NCBI GenBank assembly: GCA_003242525.1
Contig: QGUU01000133.1
Span: 1-6,878 of the forward strand
Reading direction: 5' to 3'
From: Pseudomonadota bacterium
Lineage (GTDB): Bacteria; Pseudomonadota; Alphaproteobacteria; Rhizobiales; Rhizobiaceae
DNA length: 6,878 nucleotides
In this document: positions 1 to 6,010 of the stretch, piece by piece
Numbering within the stretch: the stretch's first letter is position 1
Layout: every line of letters starts with the position of its first letter
Program-made: the position numbers and the translations under genes
Notes under the pieces: model-generated
The model's database searches: none
Told to the model about the DNA's origin: nothing
The model's input: only the letters and a program-made list of their open reading frames with translations

Positions 1-807
1 GTGAGCGATGAAAACAATGCCCTCAAGACCGGTTACGACCCGGTCGCAAGGGATTGGCCTGACTGGGTGGACCGGACGGGCCTGGATCCGGGCCTGCTGC
101 CCACTGTTCTGGCCCCAGGCAAGCCTGTTGGCATGATCAAGCACGAGGCGGCACGTACATTCGGCCTGCGCGACGATGTGGTTATCGTAGCTGGCACGAC
201 GGACGGTTGCGCCTCGTTCCTCGCCACCGGGGCCAGCGAGGCGGGAGAGGGCGTCACGGCGCTCGGCTCCACCCTGACAATCAAGCTTCTGGCCGAGGCG
301 CCGATCTTCGCCCCGCAGTTTGGCATATACAGTCATCGCATTGGCGAACGCTGGCTGGCGGGCGGTGCGTCCAACAGCGGCGGCAAGGTGCTGGCGCATT
401 ATTTCACGCCGAGCCGGATAGCGCAGCTCAGTGCGAATATCGACCCGGATCGCCCTTCCGGACTGGATTACTATCCGCTGCTCGGCGCGGGGGAGCGTTT
501 CCCCTTTGCCGATCCGGCGATGCTGCCGCGCATGGACCCCCGACCCCCGGACGATGCCGAATTTCTGCAAGGCCTGCTGGAAGGCATCGGACGGATAGAG
601 GCGACGGCATATGCCCGGTTGCACGAACTCGGCGGCCCGAGGCTATCCAGCGTGCGCTCCGTTGGCGGCGGCGCCCGAAACCCGGTCTGGATGCAAATGA
701 GGCAAAGGCTGCTCGGCGTGCCGTTTTTGCCTGCTCTGTCGGAGGATGCGGCCGCAGGAACGGCGCGCCTTGCGCTGGCCGGAGCGAAGGAGGCGGGGCT
801 GCTGTGA
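1..807 (+). CDS. FGGY-family carbohydrate kinase, D-ribulokinase-like, C-terminal part (5' cut by window edge)
   Basis: This is the C-terminal part of an ATP-dependent sugar kinase. FGGY kinases phosphorylate sugars or polyols in the cytoplasm. The frame is open to the left edge, and the GTG at base 1 is an internal valine: the following residues SDENNALKTGYDP are an internal motif of this subfamily, so roughly 150 N-terminal residues are probably missing. Visible landmarks, numbered from base 1, are GTTDG at 65-69 with D68 as the likely catalytic base, GSTLTIKLL near 89-97 for ATP-phosphate contact, and GGGARN at 222-227 in the adenosine pocket. From memory, the closest relatives are the plant and cyanobacterial D-ribulokinases (Arabidopsis XK-1 type), which share SDxNNALKxGYDP and LDYYPL-GERFP; the substrate is therefore plausibly D-ribulose. 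Because eryBCD lie downstream, erythritol or another polyol remains possible. The stop overlaps the next gene by four bases, implying cotranscription. Confidence 0.85.
   Translation: MSDENNALKTGYDPVARDWPDWVDRTGLDPGLLPTVLAPGKPVGMIKHEAARTFGLRDDVVIVAGTTDGCASFLATGASEAGEGVTALGSTLTIKLLAEAPIFAPQFGIYSHRIGERWLAGGASNSGGKVLAHYFTPSRIAQLSANIDPDRPSGLDYYPLLGAGERFPFADPAMLPRMDPRPPDDAEFLQGLLEGIGRIEATAYARLHELGGPRLSSVRSVGGGARNPVWMQMRQRLLGVPFLPALSEDAAAGTARLALAGAKEAGLL
787..793 (+). promoter_or_regulatory. Shine-Dalgarno that fixes the GTG start of the HAD gene
   Basis: A full AAGGAGG lies inside the end of the kinase gene, 10 bases before the GTG at 804. This supports GTG 804 over the ATG at 831, which has no comparable site in front of it. 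The GTGA overlap of start and stop suggests translational coupling. Confidence 0.7.
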
Positions 808-1688
808 CGACGCGACCTCCGCTACCTGCCATGCTGAACGGCCTTGCCGAACTGGCCGAGTTGCATGACGTCTTCCTGGTGGACCAGTTCGGCGTGCTTC
901 ACGATGGCAGAAAGCCATATCCCGGCGCGGTCGAAGCATTGTCGCGCCTGAAGAAGGCAGGCAAGACGGTGGTGATCCTTTCCAATTCAGGCAAGCGGGC
1001 CAGACCCAATGAAACGAGGCTGGCGGGGCTGGGGTTTGATCCCTCGTCCTGGGACCTGTTCCTGAGTTCCGGCGAGGCCGCCTGGCGCCGGTTTGCCGGC
1101 CTTGCAGGCCAGCCGGCATTGAAGCCGGGAACGCGCTGCCTGCTGATCGCGCGTGACAACGACAAGAGCGCCGTCGAGGGATTGGGTTTTGAACTGGTGG
1201 ACCGCGATCCGGATCTGGTCCTCATCTCGGCCAGCGAAGGAAATCGCGTCGCGCTGGAAGCCTACGCGGAACTGCTGGCCTCGCCTGCCCGTGCAGGGGT
1301 CCCGTGTTTCTGCACCAACCCGGACAAGGTTATGCTGGTGGGAGCGCAGACCTTTTTCGGCGCAGGGCAGATCGCCGAGCTTTATGAAAGCCTGGGAGGC
1401 AAGGTCACCTGGATCGGCAAGCCCTTTCCGGAAATCTACAAGGTGGCGCTCTCCGGGCTGCGCGGAGCAGACCCGTCGCGGATCGTCGCGATTGGCGACA
1501 GTGTTGAGCACGATATTGCCGGAGCCAAGGGTATTGGCCTGGCCGCGGCCCTCGTGCGGACCGGGATTCTCGCCGAAATGGATGAGCAGGCCCTGGACGA
1601 AGTTTTTCATAAGAATGGTGCAAGGCCGGACTATCTGCTTTCCGGCTTCCAATGGCAGGGCAAGGAGCCGCGAGCGGCGACGGGGTGA
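804..1688 (+). CDS. HAD-superfamily class IIA hydrolase (TIGR01459-like), probable sugar-phosphate phosphatase
   Basis: A cytoplasmic HAD phosphatase of 294 residues, starting at GTG 804 within the kinase stop codon (GTGA) behind a strong Shine-Dalgarno. Motif I is VDQFGVLHDG with nucleophile D27. Motif II is ILSNSGKR with S60. The motif III lysine is K206 in WIGKPFPEIY, and motif IV is GDSVEHD with D232 and D237. The region between motifs II and III, about 85-195, is the C2-type cap typical of the NagD-like class IIA. The usual second aspartate of motif I (DxD) is replaced by F29. I believe this is characteristic of the mostly alphaproteobacterial IIA subfamily TIGR01459, but it removes the normal general acid/base. 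Coupling to the sugar kinase suggests an action on a phosphorylated sugar or polyol, such as clearing a dead-end phosphate; the substrate is unknown. Confidence 0.85.
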   Translation: MTTRPPLPAMLNGLAELAELHDVFLVDQFGVLHDGRKPYPGAVEALSRLKKAGKTVVILSNSGKRARPNETRLAGLGFDPSSWDLFLSSGEAAWRRFAGLAGQPALKPGTRCLLIARDNDKSAVEGLGFELVDRDPDLVLISASEGNRVALEAYAELLASPARAGVPCFCTNPDKVMLVGAQTFFGAGQIAELYESLGGKVTWIGKPFPEIYKVALSGLRGADPSRIVAIGDSVEHDIAGAKGIGLAAALVRTGILAEMDEQALDEVFHKNGARPDYLLSGFQWQGKEPRAATG

Positions 1689-1713
1689 AAAGACACCCGC
1701 TAAGCTGGATCGG

Positions 1714-1750
1714 TACACAAGTGTGCTTCTGCACGCTTGAGCTGTGTGTA
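1714..1750. repeat. Two-part inverted repeat overlapping the -35 region, candidate operator
   Basis: Outer arms TACACA (1714-1719) and TGTGTA (1745-1750) are exact reverse complements. Inside them, AAGTGTGC (1719-1726) and GCACGCTT (1731-1738) form an 8-pair stem with one G-T pair around a TTCT loop. The right inner arm runs into the candidate -35 box. There is no T-run after the hairpin, so an operator is more likely than a terminator. The downstream SorC-type regulator is the natural candidate ligand, but this is inference. Confidence 0.4.
1726..1744 (+). repeat. Direct repeat copy 1 (partner at 1800-1818)
   Basis: The core CTTCTGCACGCT (1726-1737) recurs exactly at 1800-1811. Extended to 19 bases, the two copies match at 17 positions. 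This copy spans the loop and right arm of the inverted repeat and the -35 box. The spacing of 74 bases is close to seven helical turns. Confidence 0.5.
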
Positions 1751-1765
1751 AAAAATTTCTATAAG
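1737..1765 (+). promoter_or_regulatory. Candidate sigma-70-type promoter for eryB-eryC-eryD
   Basis: TTGAGC (1737-1742) and TATAAG (1760-1765) are separated by exactly 17 bases, matching the -35/-10 consensus at 4/6 and 5/6 positions. They sit in the only AT-rich stretch of the window. Transcription would start near 1772, giving an untranslated leader of about 125 bases before the ATG at 1897. Inverted repeats overlap both boxes. Confidence 0.6.
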
Positions 1766-1771
1766 TGAAAT
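1755..1771. repeat. Inverted repeat ATTTC-N7-GAAAT over the -10 box, candidate operator
   Basis: ATTTC (1755-1759) and GAAAT (1767-1771) are exact reverse complements flanking seven bases that contain the whole -10 hexamer. A repressor bound here would block RNA polymerase. The sequence is AT-rich and only five bases per arm, so chance is possible. Confidence 0.3.
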
Positions 1772-1799
1772 AAAAATCAGACTCTGCGCCGGAGCATGC

Positions 1800-1818
1800 C
1801 TTCTGCACGCTGGCGCTG
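1800..1818 (+). repeat. Direct repeat copy 2 (partner at 1726-1744)
   Basis: This is the second copy of the 19-base repeat, 17/19 identical to 1726-1744. It lies in the transcribed leader, about 28 to 46 bases after the predicted start of transcription. It could be an auxiliary operator or the trace of a local duplication. Confidence 0.5.
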
Positions 1819-1884
1819 GAGAACGGGCAGGAGCAGGACGTCGAGGACGCTTGCGGTGCCTGACGGGCGAGCAATGATCTCGCC

Positions 1885-1890
1885 AAGGAG
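1885..1890 (+). promoter_or_regulatory. Ribosome binding site of the GlpD/EryB gene
   Basis: AAGGAG lies six bases before the ATG at 1897. This supports that start, which also places the FAD-binding glycines at residues 14-21 as expected for GlpD proteins. Confidence 0.7.
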
Positions 1891-1896
1891 CATGTA

Positions 1897-3414
1897 ATGG
1901 GTTCGGAGCCAAAAACGGTTGACCTGTTCGTCATTGGCGGAGGCATTAATGGCGCCGGCATAGCGCGCGATGCTGCGGGGCGCGGTCTTTCGGTGGTGCT
2001 TTGCGAAAAGGACGATCTTGCCGAGGGCACGTCCTCGCGGTCCGGCAAGCTGGTTCATGGCGGGCTGCGCTATCTGGAATATTACGAATTCCGGCTGGTG
2101 CGCGAGGCGCTGATCGAGCGTGAGGTGCTGCTCAGGGCGGCGCCGCACATCATCTGGCCGATGCGCTTCGTGCTTCCGCACAGCCCGCAGGATCGGCCGG
2201 CCTGGCTCGTGCGCCTGGGCCTTTTCCTCTACGACCACCTTGGCGGCCGCAAACGGCTTCCGGGTACGCGCACGCTCGACCTTCGACGCGATCCGGAAGG
2301 CTTGCCGTTGCTGGATCAATATACGCGCGGTTTCGAATATTCCGACTGCTGGGTTGATGATGCGCGCCTGGTGGTGCTCAACGCCCTGGACGCGGCCGAA
2401 AGGGGAGCAGAGGTGCTGACGCGTTCGCCGGCCATCTCAGCGCAGCGAGAGAGCGGCGCCTGGACCGTGGCAACCCGGAACAGCTTGACAGGCGAGACGC
2501 GTACCTTCCGCGCCCGCTGTCTTGTCAACGCGGCAGGCCCCTGGGTGTCCGATGTTATCGGCCGTGTTGCCGGATCGAGTTCGACACGTAGCGTGCGCTT
2601 GGTCAAGGGCAGTCATATCATCGTTCCCAAGTTCTGGCAGGGAGCGAATGCCTATCTTGTTCAGAACCATGACCGGCGCGTGATCTTCATCAATCCCTAT
2701 GAGGGCGACAAGGCGCTGATCGGCACCACGGATATTGCCTATGAAGGGCGGCCGGAGGATGTGGCGATCGATGAAGGCGAAATCGAATATCTGATTTCGG
2801 CCGTGAACCGCTATTTCAAGGAAAAGCTGCGCCGCCAGGATGTGTTGCACGCGTTCTCGGGCGTGCGGCCATTGTTCGACGACGGCAAGGGCAATCCGTC
2901 TGCCGTGACGCGCGACTATGTATTCGATCTGGATGAGACAGGGGGCGCGCCGTTGCTCAATGTCTTTGGCGGCAAGATCACTACCTTTCGCGAACTGGCC
3001 GAGCGTGGCCTGCACCGGTTGCAGCACGTTTTCCCGCGCATGGGCAAAGACTGGACGGAAAGCGCGCCGCTGCCCGGCGGCGACATGCCGGACGCTGACT
3101 ATGAAACTTTCGCCAATAGCCTGCGCGAGGCCTGGCCGTGGATGCCACGCGCACTTGTCCATCACTATGGCAGACTGTACGGCACCCGTGCGCGCCACCT
3201 TGTAGGGACGGCTACCGATCTTGACGGCCTGGGCCGGCACCATGGCGGGCTGCTCTATGAAGCGGAAGTCCGCTATCTCGTGGCAAACGAATGGGCCCGC
3301 ACGGCTGATGACATATTGCTGCGCCGAACCAAGCATTACCTGCATCTGACCGAGGCGGAGCGAAATGCCTTCGCGGCATGGTTCGAGGCGCAATACTCGA
3401 CATATTCCGCATGA
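1897..3414 (+). CDS. eryB: GlpD-family FAD-dependent polyol-phosphate dehydrogenase, probable EryB (or GlpD)
   Basis: This is a flavoprotein of 505 residues, close to the 501 of E. coli GlpD, which oxidises sn-glycerol-3-phosphate to dihydroxyacetone phosphate and passes electrons to quinone at the inner membrane face. The Brucella relative EryB oxidises erythritol-4-phosphate to L-3-tetrulose-4-phosphate. The N-terminal Rossmann motif GGGINGAG is at 14-21, with E37 at the end of the second strand. The conserved KLVHGGLRYLE follows at 51-61, including R58, which aligns with the E. coli active-site R54. Further GlpD signatures are GFEYSDCWVDDARLV, LVKGSHIIVP, IGTTD, FSGVRPL and FGGKITTFREL. 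No transmembrane segment is evident; membrane attachment would be peripheral. EryC and EryD lie 48 and 80 bases further on in a tight run, which favours the EryB role. The protein is so GlpD-like that glycerol-3-phosphate may also be a substrate, and sequence alone does not decide between them. Confidence 0.88.
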   Translation: MGSEPKTVDLFVIGGGINGAGIARDAAGRGLSVVLCEKDDLAEGTSSRSGKLVHGGLRYLEYYEFRLVREALIEREVLLRAAPHIIWPMRFVLPHSPQDRPAWLVRLGLFLYDHLGGRKRLPGTRTLDLRRDPEGLPLLDQYTRGFEYSDCWVDDARLVVLNALDAAERGAEVLTRSPAISAQRESGAWTVATRNSLTGETRTFRARCLVNAAGPWVSDVIGRVAGSSSTRSVRLVKGSHIIVPKFWQGANAYLVQNHDRRVIFINPYEGDKALIGTTDIAYEGRPEDVAIDEGEIEYLISAVNRYFKEKLRRQDVLHAFSGVRPLFDDGKGNPSAVTRDYVFDLDETGGAPLLNVFGGKITTFRELAERGLHRLQHVFPRMGKDWTESAPLPGGDMPDADYETFANSLREAWPWMPRALVHHYGRLYGTRARHLVGTATDLDGLGRHHGGLLYEAEVRYLVANEWARTADDILLRRTKHYLHLTEAERNAFAAWFEAQYSTYSA

Positions 3415-3462
3415 AGATGGTCCTGTCCGGCTCCAAAGGGCCGGCGCGCTTGAGAGGCAAGA

Positions 3463-4395
3463 ATGGCGCTTACGCTTTCCCTTAACACCAATCCGCTGGT
3501 CAACCGTTTCGCCGAGCCCGACGACCTGATTGAAACGGTCGCGCGGGACTTGCGCATTCGCGACCTGCAGCTCACGCACGAATTCATCAATCCGAGCTGG
3601 CCCGCTCCGGTCGTGCGTCGGCTTACACGCCAGATGTCGGCGGCGCTCTGGCGCACCGGCGTGCGCGTCACCTCCGGCATGACTGGCCCTTATGGGCGCC
3701 TCAACCATTTCGGCCACCCAGACCGCGACGTGCGCCGCTACTATGTGGACTGGTTCAAGACCTTTGCCGACACAATCGGCGAGCTTGGCGGCTCGTCCGT
3801 CGGCACGCAATTCGCCATCTTCACCTACAAGGACTTCGACGACCCTGTCCGGCGCGAGGAATTGATCCGTATTGCCATCGACTGCTGGGCGGAAGTAGCG
3901 GAGCACGCCAGGGACGCCGGCCTGCGCTTCCTGTTCTGGGAGCCGATGAGCATCGGACGCGAGTTCGGCGAAACCATCGCCGAGTGCATGAAGCTGCAGG
4001 AGCGGCTGACGGCCGCCAACATGGCGGTGCCCATGTGGATGATGGCTGACATCGACCATGGGGACATCACCAGCGACAATCCGGACGACTACGACCCCTA
4101 TGCGTGGGCGCGGGCGGTGCCGAAGGTTTCTCCCATCATCCACATCAAGCAGAGCCTCATGGACAAGGGCGGCCACCGCCCCTTCACTGCCGAATTCAAC
4201 GCCAAGGGTCGCATCCAGCCAGAGCCGCTGCTGAAGGCCTTTGCCGAAGGCGGTGCGAAGGACAATGAGATCTGCCTGGAACTCTCCTTCAAGGAGCGCG
4301 AGCCGAACGACCGCCAGGTCATCTCCGGGATTGCGGAAAGCGTTGCATTCTGGGCGCCGCATATTGAAACTGGGGCCCAGGATCTGAAGGTCTGA
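3463..4395 (+). CDS. eryC: EryC-type tetrulose-4-phosphate racemase, xylose-isomerase-like TIM barrel
   Basis: This protein of 310 residues is close in length and sequence to Brucella EryC. That enzyme was once thought a dehydrogenase but was shown to racemise L-3-tetrulose-4-phosphate to the D form in the erythritol route to D-erythrose-4-phosphate. The whole length is one sugar-phosphate isomerase/epimerase TIM barrel, soluble and cytoplasmic. It begins with the diagnostic SLNTNPLVNRF. Candidate metal or catalytic residues are E160 in FWEPMS, D196/D198 in ADIDHGD, H227 in HIKQS and E273 in CLELSFKE, the Glu-Asp-His-Glu order expected of this fold. GAGAGG at 3452-3457 sits five bases before the ATG. 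The gene lies between eryB and eryD and is likely cotranscribed. The family match is strong; the exact substrate rests on that match and the neighbours. Confidence 0.88.
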   Translation: MALTLSLNTNPLVNRFAEPDDLIETVARDLRIRDLQLTHEFINPSWPAPVVRRLTRQMSAALWRTGVRVTSGMTGPYGRLNHFGHPDRDVRRYYVDWFKTFADTIGELGGSSVGTQFAIFTYKDFDDPVRREELIRIAIDCWAEVAEHARDAGLRFLFWEPMSIGREFGETIAECMKLQERLTAANMAVPMWMMADIDHGDITSDNPDDYDPYAWARAVPKVSPIIHIKQSLMDKGGHRPFTAEFNAKGRIQPEPLLKAFAEGGAKDNEICLELSFKEREPNDRQVISGIAESVAFWAPHIETGAQDLKV

Positions 4396-4415
4396 GCAGG
4401 GAATGCGGGCCGGGG

Positions 4416-4420
4416 GGAGG
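4416..4420 (+). promoter_or_regulatory. Ribosome binding site of eryD
   Basis: GGAGG at the end of a G-run lies seven bases before ATG 4428, a strong site that settles the start. Confidence 0.65.
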
Positions 4421-4427
4421 TATCGTT

Positions 4428-5384
4428 ATGCTGAAGCCGGGTAATGAGGTTGACGCGGAGGAATCCCTGTCGATCCGGGCGGCCTGGCTTCATTATGCCG
4501 GTGGGCTTACGCAGGCGGCGGTAGCAAAGCGGCTCGGCATACCCTCGGTCAAGGCACACCGGCTCATTGCGAAGGCCGTGGCGAAAGGTGCGGTAAAAGT
4601 CACGATCGACGGCGAGATCGTGGAATGCGTGGCGCTGGAGAACCGGCTGTGCTCACGTTTCGATCTCGACTACTGCGAAGTTGCTCCGGATCTTGGCGAA
4701 GAGGGCCTGCCGTTACGCGCGCTGAGCCTGGCGGGCGCGGGCTTTCTGCGCCGCGAGATCGAGCGTGGCGAGGACAGCGTAATAGGGCTGGGGCACGGTC
4801 GAACGCTGGCGGCGACGATCCGGCAATTGCCCCGTTTCGACGCGAGCAAGGTCCGCTTCGTTTCCCTGCTGGGGGGGCTGACGCGAAACTATGCCGCCAA
4901 CCCGCATGACGTGATCCATCGTGTGGCCCAAAAGACGGGGGCGCAGGCCTATGTGATGCCGGTGCCCTTCTTTGCCAATTCGGTGGAGGATCGCGAGGTA
5001 CTTCTGGCGCAACGAGGTGTCCGAGAGGTGTTCGAGCTTTCCGCCCGCGCGACCCTGAAATTCGTCGGGATCGGCACTGTGGATGTCGGGGCGCAACTGG
5101 TGGCAACCGGCATGATAGAGCCGCGCGAGATTGCCGAGATCACCGCCGTGGGCGGTGTCGGCGAAATGCTCGGGCATTTCTTCGATGCGCAGGGGCGCGT
5201 GCTGGAGACGACGCTCACGGCGCGCACTCTGGCGGTGGATCTTGGCAGTGGTCAGCCCGAAGGCCGTATTGTTGCGATTGCCGGTGGCGCTGAAAAGGTG
5301 GATGCGATCCGCGCCGTTCTGCTTAGCGGGCGGCTGAAGGGCCTTATCACCGACGAGATTACCGCCCGCGCCCTGGCAGGCTGA
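4428..5384 (+). CDS. eryD: EryD-type SorC/DeoR-family transcriptional regulator
   Basis: A sugar-responsive DNA-binding regulator of 318 residues. In Brucella, EryD represses the ery operon and erythritol relieves repression. The N-terminal helix-turn-helix covers about 13-50, with LTQAAVAKRLGIPSVKAHRLI at 27-47. The rest is the SorC sugar-binding domain, related to sugar-phosphate isomerases. It shows IGLGHGRT at 119-126, SLLGGLTRN at 146-154 and the usual C-terminal LITDE-TA at 306-313. It is the last gene of the eryB-eryC-eryD run, 32 bases after eryC, so it is probably autoregulated through the promoter at 1737-1765. SorC proteins usually act as tetramers, which fits the paired repeats there. 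Whether the inducer is erythritol or a phosphorylated intermediate cannot be read from the sequence. Confidence 0.88.
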   Translation: MLKPGNEVDAEESLSIRAAWLHYAGGLTQAAVAKRLGIPSVKAHRLIAKAVAKGAVKVTIDGEIVECVALENRLCSRFDLDYCEVAPDLGEEGLPLRALSLAGAGFLRREIERGEDSVIGLGHGRTLAATIRQLPRFDASKVRFVSLLGGLTRNYAANPHDVIHRVAQKTGAQAYVMPVPFFANSVEDREVLLAQRGVREVFELSARATLKFVGIGTVDVGAQLVATGMIEPREIAEITAVGGVGEMLGHFFDAQGRVLETTLTARTLAVDLGSGQPEGRIVAIAGGAEKVDAIRAVLLSGRLKGLITDEITARALAG

Positions 5385-5392
5385 CCGGGCGA

Positions 5393-5443
5393 GGCCGTCT
5401 GGTATCGGCCAGCAGCGTCGGCCGACCACTTGCGCCGACGGCC
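5393..5443. terminator. Possible bidirectional hairpin region between convergent eryD and rfbC
   Basis: Two competing stems are visible: GGCCGTC (5393-5399) with GACGGCC (5437-5443), and CGTCGGC (5416-5422) with GCCGACG (5434-5440). No T-run follows on either strand, so this is not a standard intrinsic terminator. It may still block or slow polymerase, or limit RNA decay, between the converging genes. Confidence 0.25.
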
Positions 5444-5467
5444 AGGTGTACTGCCTTCCGATGAGGC

Positions 5468-6010
5468 TTATCCTGTCAGTTCCGCAAGGAGAGGGGCTGC
5501 GGCATCCCGTTCATTCAATATGGGGCGGCCATCGGACGGCCAGTCGATCTTCAGCCAAGGGTCATCCCAGCGCAGTGTCCGCTCGCTCGCCGCATCATAG
5601 CGGTTGGTGGTCTTGTAAAGGAACTCCGTGCCATCGGCCAATGCGAGAAAGCCGTGGGCGAAGCCTTCGGGAATCCAAAGCTGGCGTCGATTTTCGGCCG
5701 ACAGGATTTCCCCGACCCATTGCCCGAAGCTTGACGAGGCCGGGCGAATGTCCACCGCAACGTCGAAGACCGCTCCGCGCACCACGCGAACCAGCTTGCC
5801 CTGTTCGAATGGTGGAAGCTGGTAGTGCAGCCCCCGCAGGACGCCTTTGCGTGACACGGAATGATTATCCTGAACAAACTGGCGCTTCAGGCCGGTCGCG
5901 GCCTCGAACAGGGCCGCATTGAAGCTTTCGAAGAACATGCCCCGGTCGTCCGAGAAGACGCGAGGCTCAAGCAACAGCACGTCGGGGATGGCAAGTCGCG
6001 AGGCTTTCAA
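5468..6010 (-). CDS. rfbC: dTDP-4-dehydrorhamnose 3,5-epimerase (RmlC)
   Basis: This enzyme epimerises dTDP-4-keto-6-deoxy-D-glucose at C3 and C5, the third step of dTDP-L-rhamnose synthesis for O-antigen or exopolysaccharide. It is a cytoplasmic cupin, normally a dimer. The 180 residues are full length for the family. Visible active-site residues are H62 in VLRGLHYQ paired with D169 near the C-terminus, K72 in GKLVRV, and Y132 in EFLYKT as the likely catalytic acid; IPEGFAHGF (113-121) is also conserved. The start is TTG, read from 6010 on the minus strand and overlapping the rfbA stop as TTGA, with GAGG (6024-6021) ten bases upstream. The next internal ATG, at residue 25, would remove conserved N-terminal sequence. 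It is coupled to rfbA and convergent with eryD. Assignment is firm. Confidence 0.95.
   Translation of the reverse strand: MKASRLAIPDVLLLEPRVFSDDRGMFFESFNAALFEAATGLKRQFVQDNHSVSRKGVLRGLHYQLPPFEQGKLVRVVRGAVFDVAVDIRPASSSFGQWVGEILSAENRRQLWIPEGFAHGFLALADGTEFLYKTTNRYDAASERTLRWDDPWLKIDWPSDGRPILNERDAAAPLLAELTG

Noticed and set aside
1..3. GTG at the first base as a true start giving a 268-residue kinase.
   Set aside because: The residues that follow are an internal FGGY motif and the N-terminal sugar-binding domain would be absent, so the gene is simply cut by the window.
1683..1698. Hairpin GGGTG / CACCC around the stop of the HAD gene, considered as a terminator.
   Set aside because: Only five pairs and no T-run after it; too weak to call.
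1783..1863. A protein-like reading frame ending TGA at 1861-1863, considered as a remnant of a lost gene.
   Set aside because: It has no start codon, is bounded upstream by a stop at 1771-1773, and is only about 26 codons with no recognisable family.
987..2048. A 353-codon minus-strand frame crossing the HAD gene, the promoter gap and the start of eryB.
   Set aside because: No recognisable family, and it runs opposite a convincing HAD gene and through the promoter region; a mirror effect of the real genes.
3427..3444. CCGGC-TCC-AAA-GG-GCCGG hairpin in the eryB-eryC gap.
   Set aside because: A short stem with a bulge, no T-run and close to the eryC ribosome site. It may affect mRNA stability, but chance in GC-rich DNA is as likely.
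2437..4362. A 641-codon open frame on the minus strand opposite eryB and eryC.
   Set aside because: It lies fully antisense to two genes with clear family motifs, spans the gap between them, and its translation has no recognisable domain. Long antisense frames are common in GC-rich coding DNA.
5446..5922. A 158-codon plus-strand frame antisense to rfbC.
   Set aside because: rfbC shows all catalytic residues on the opposite strand; the plus-strand product is arginine/proline-rich with no family resemblance.
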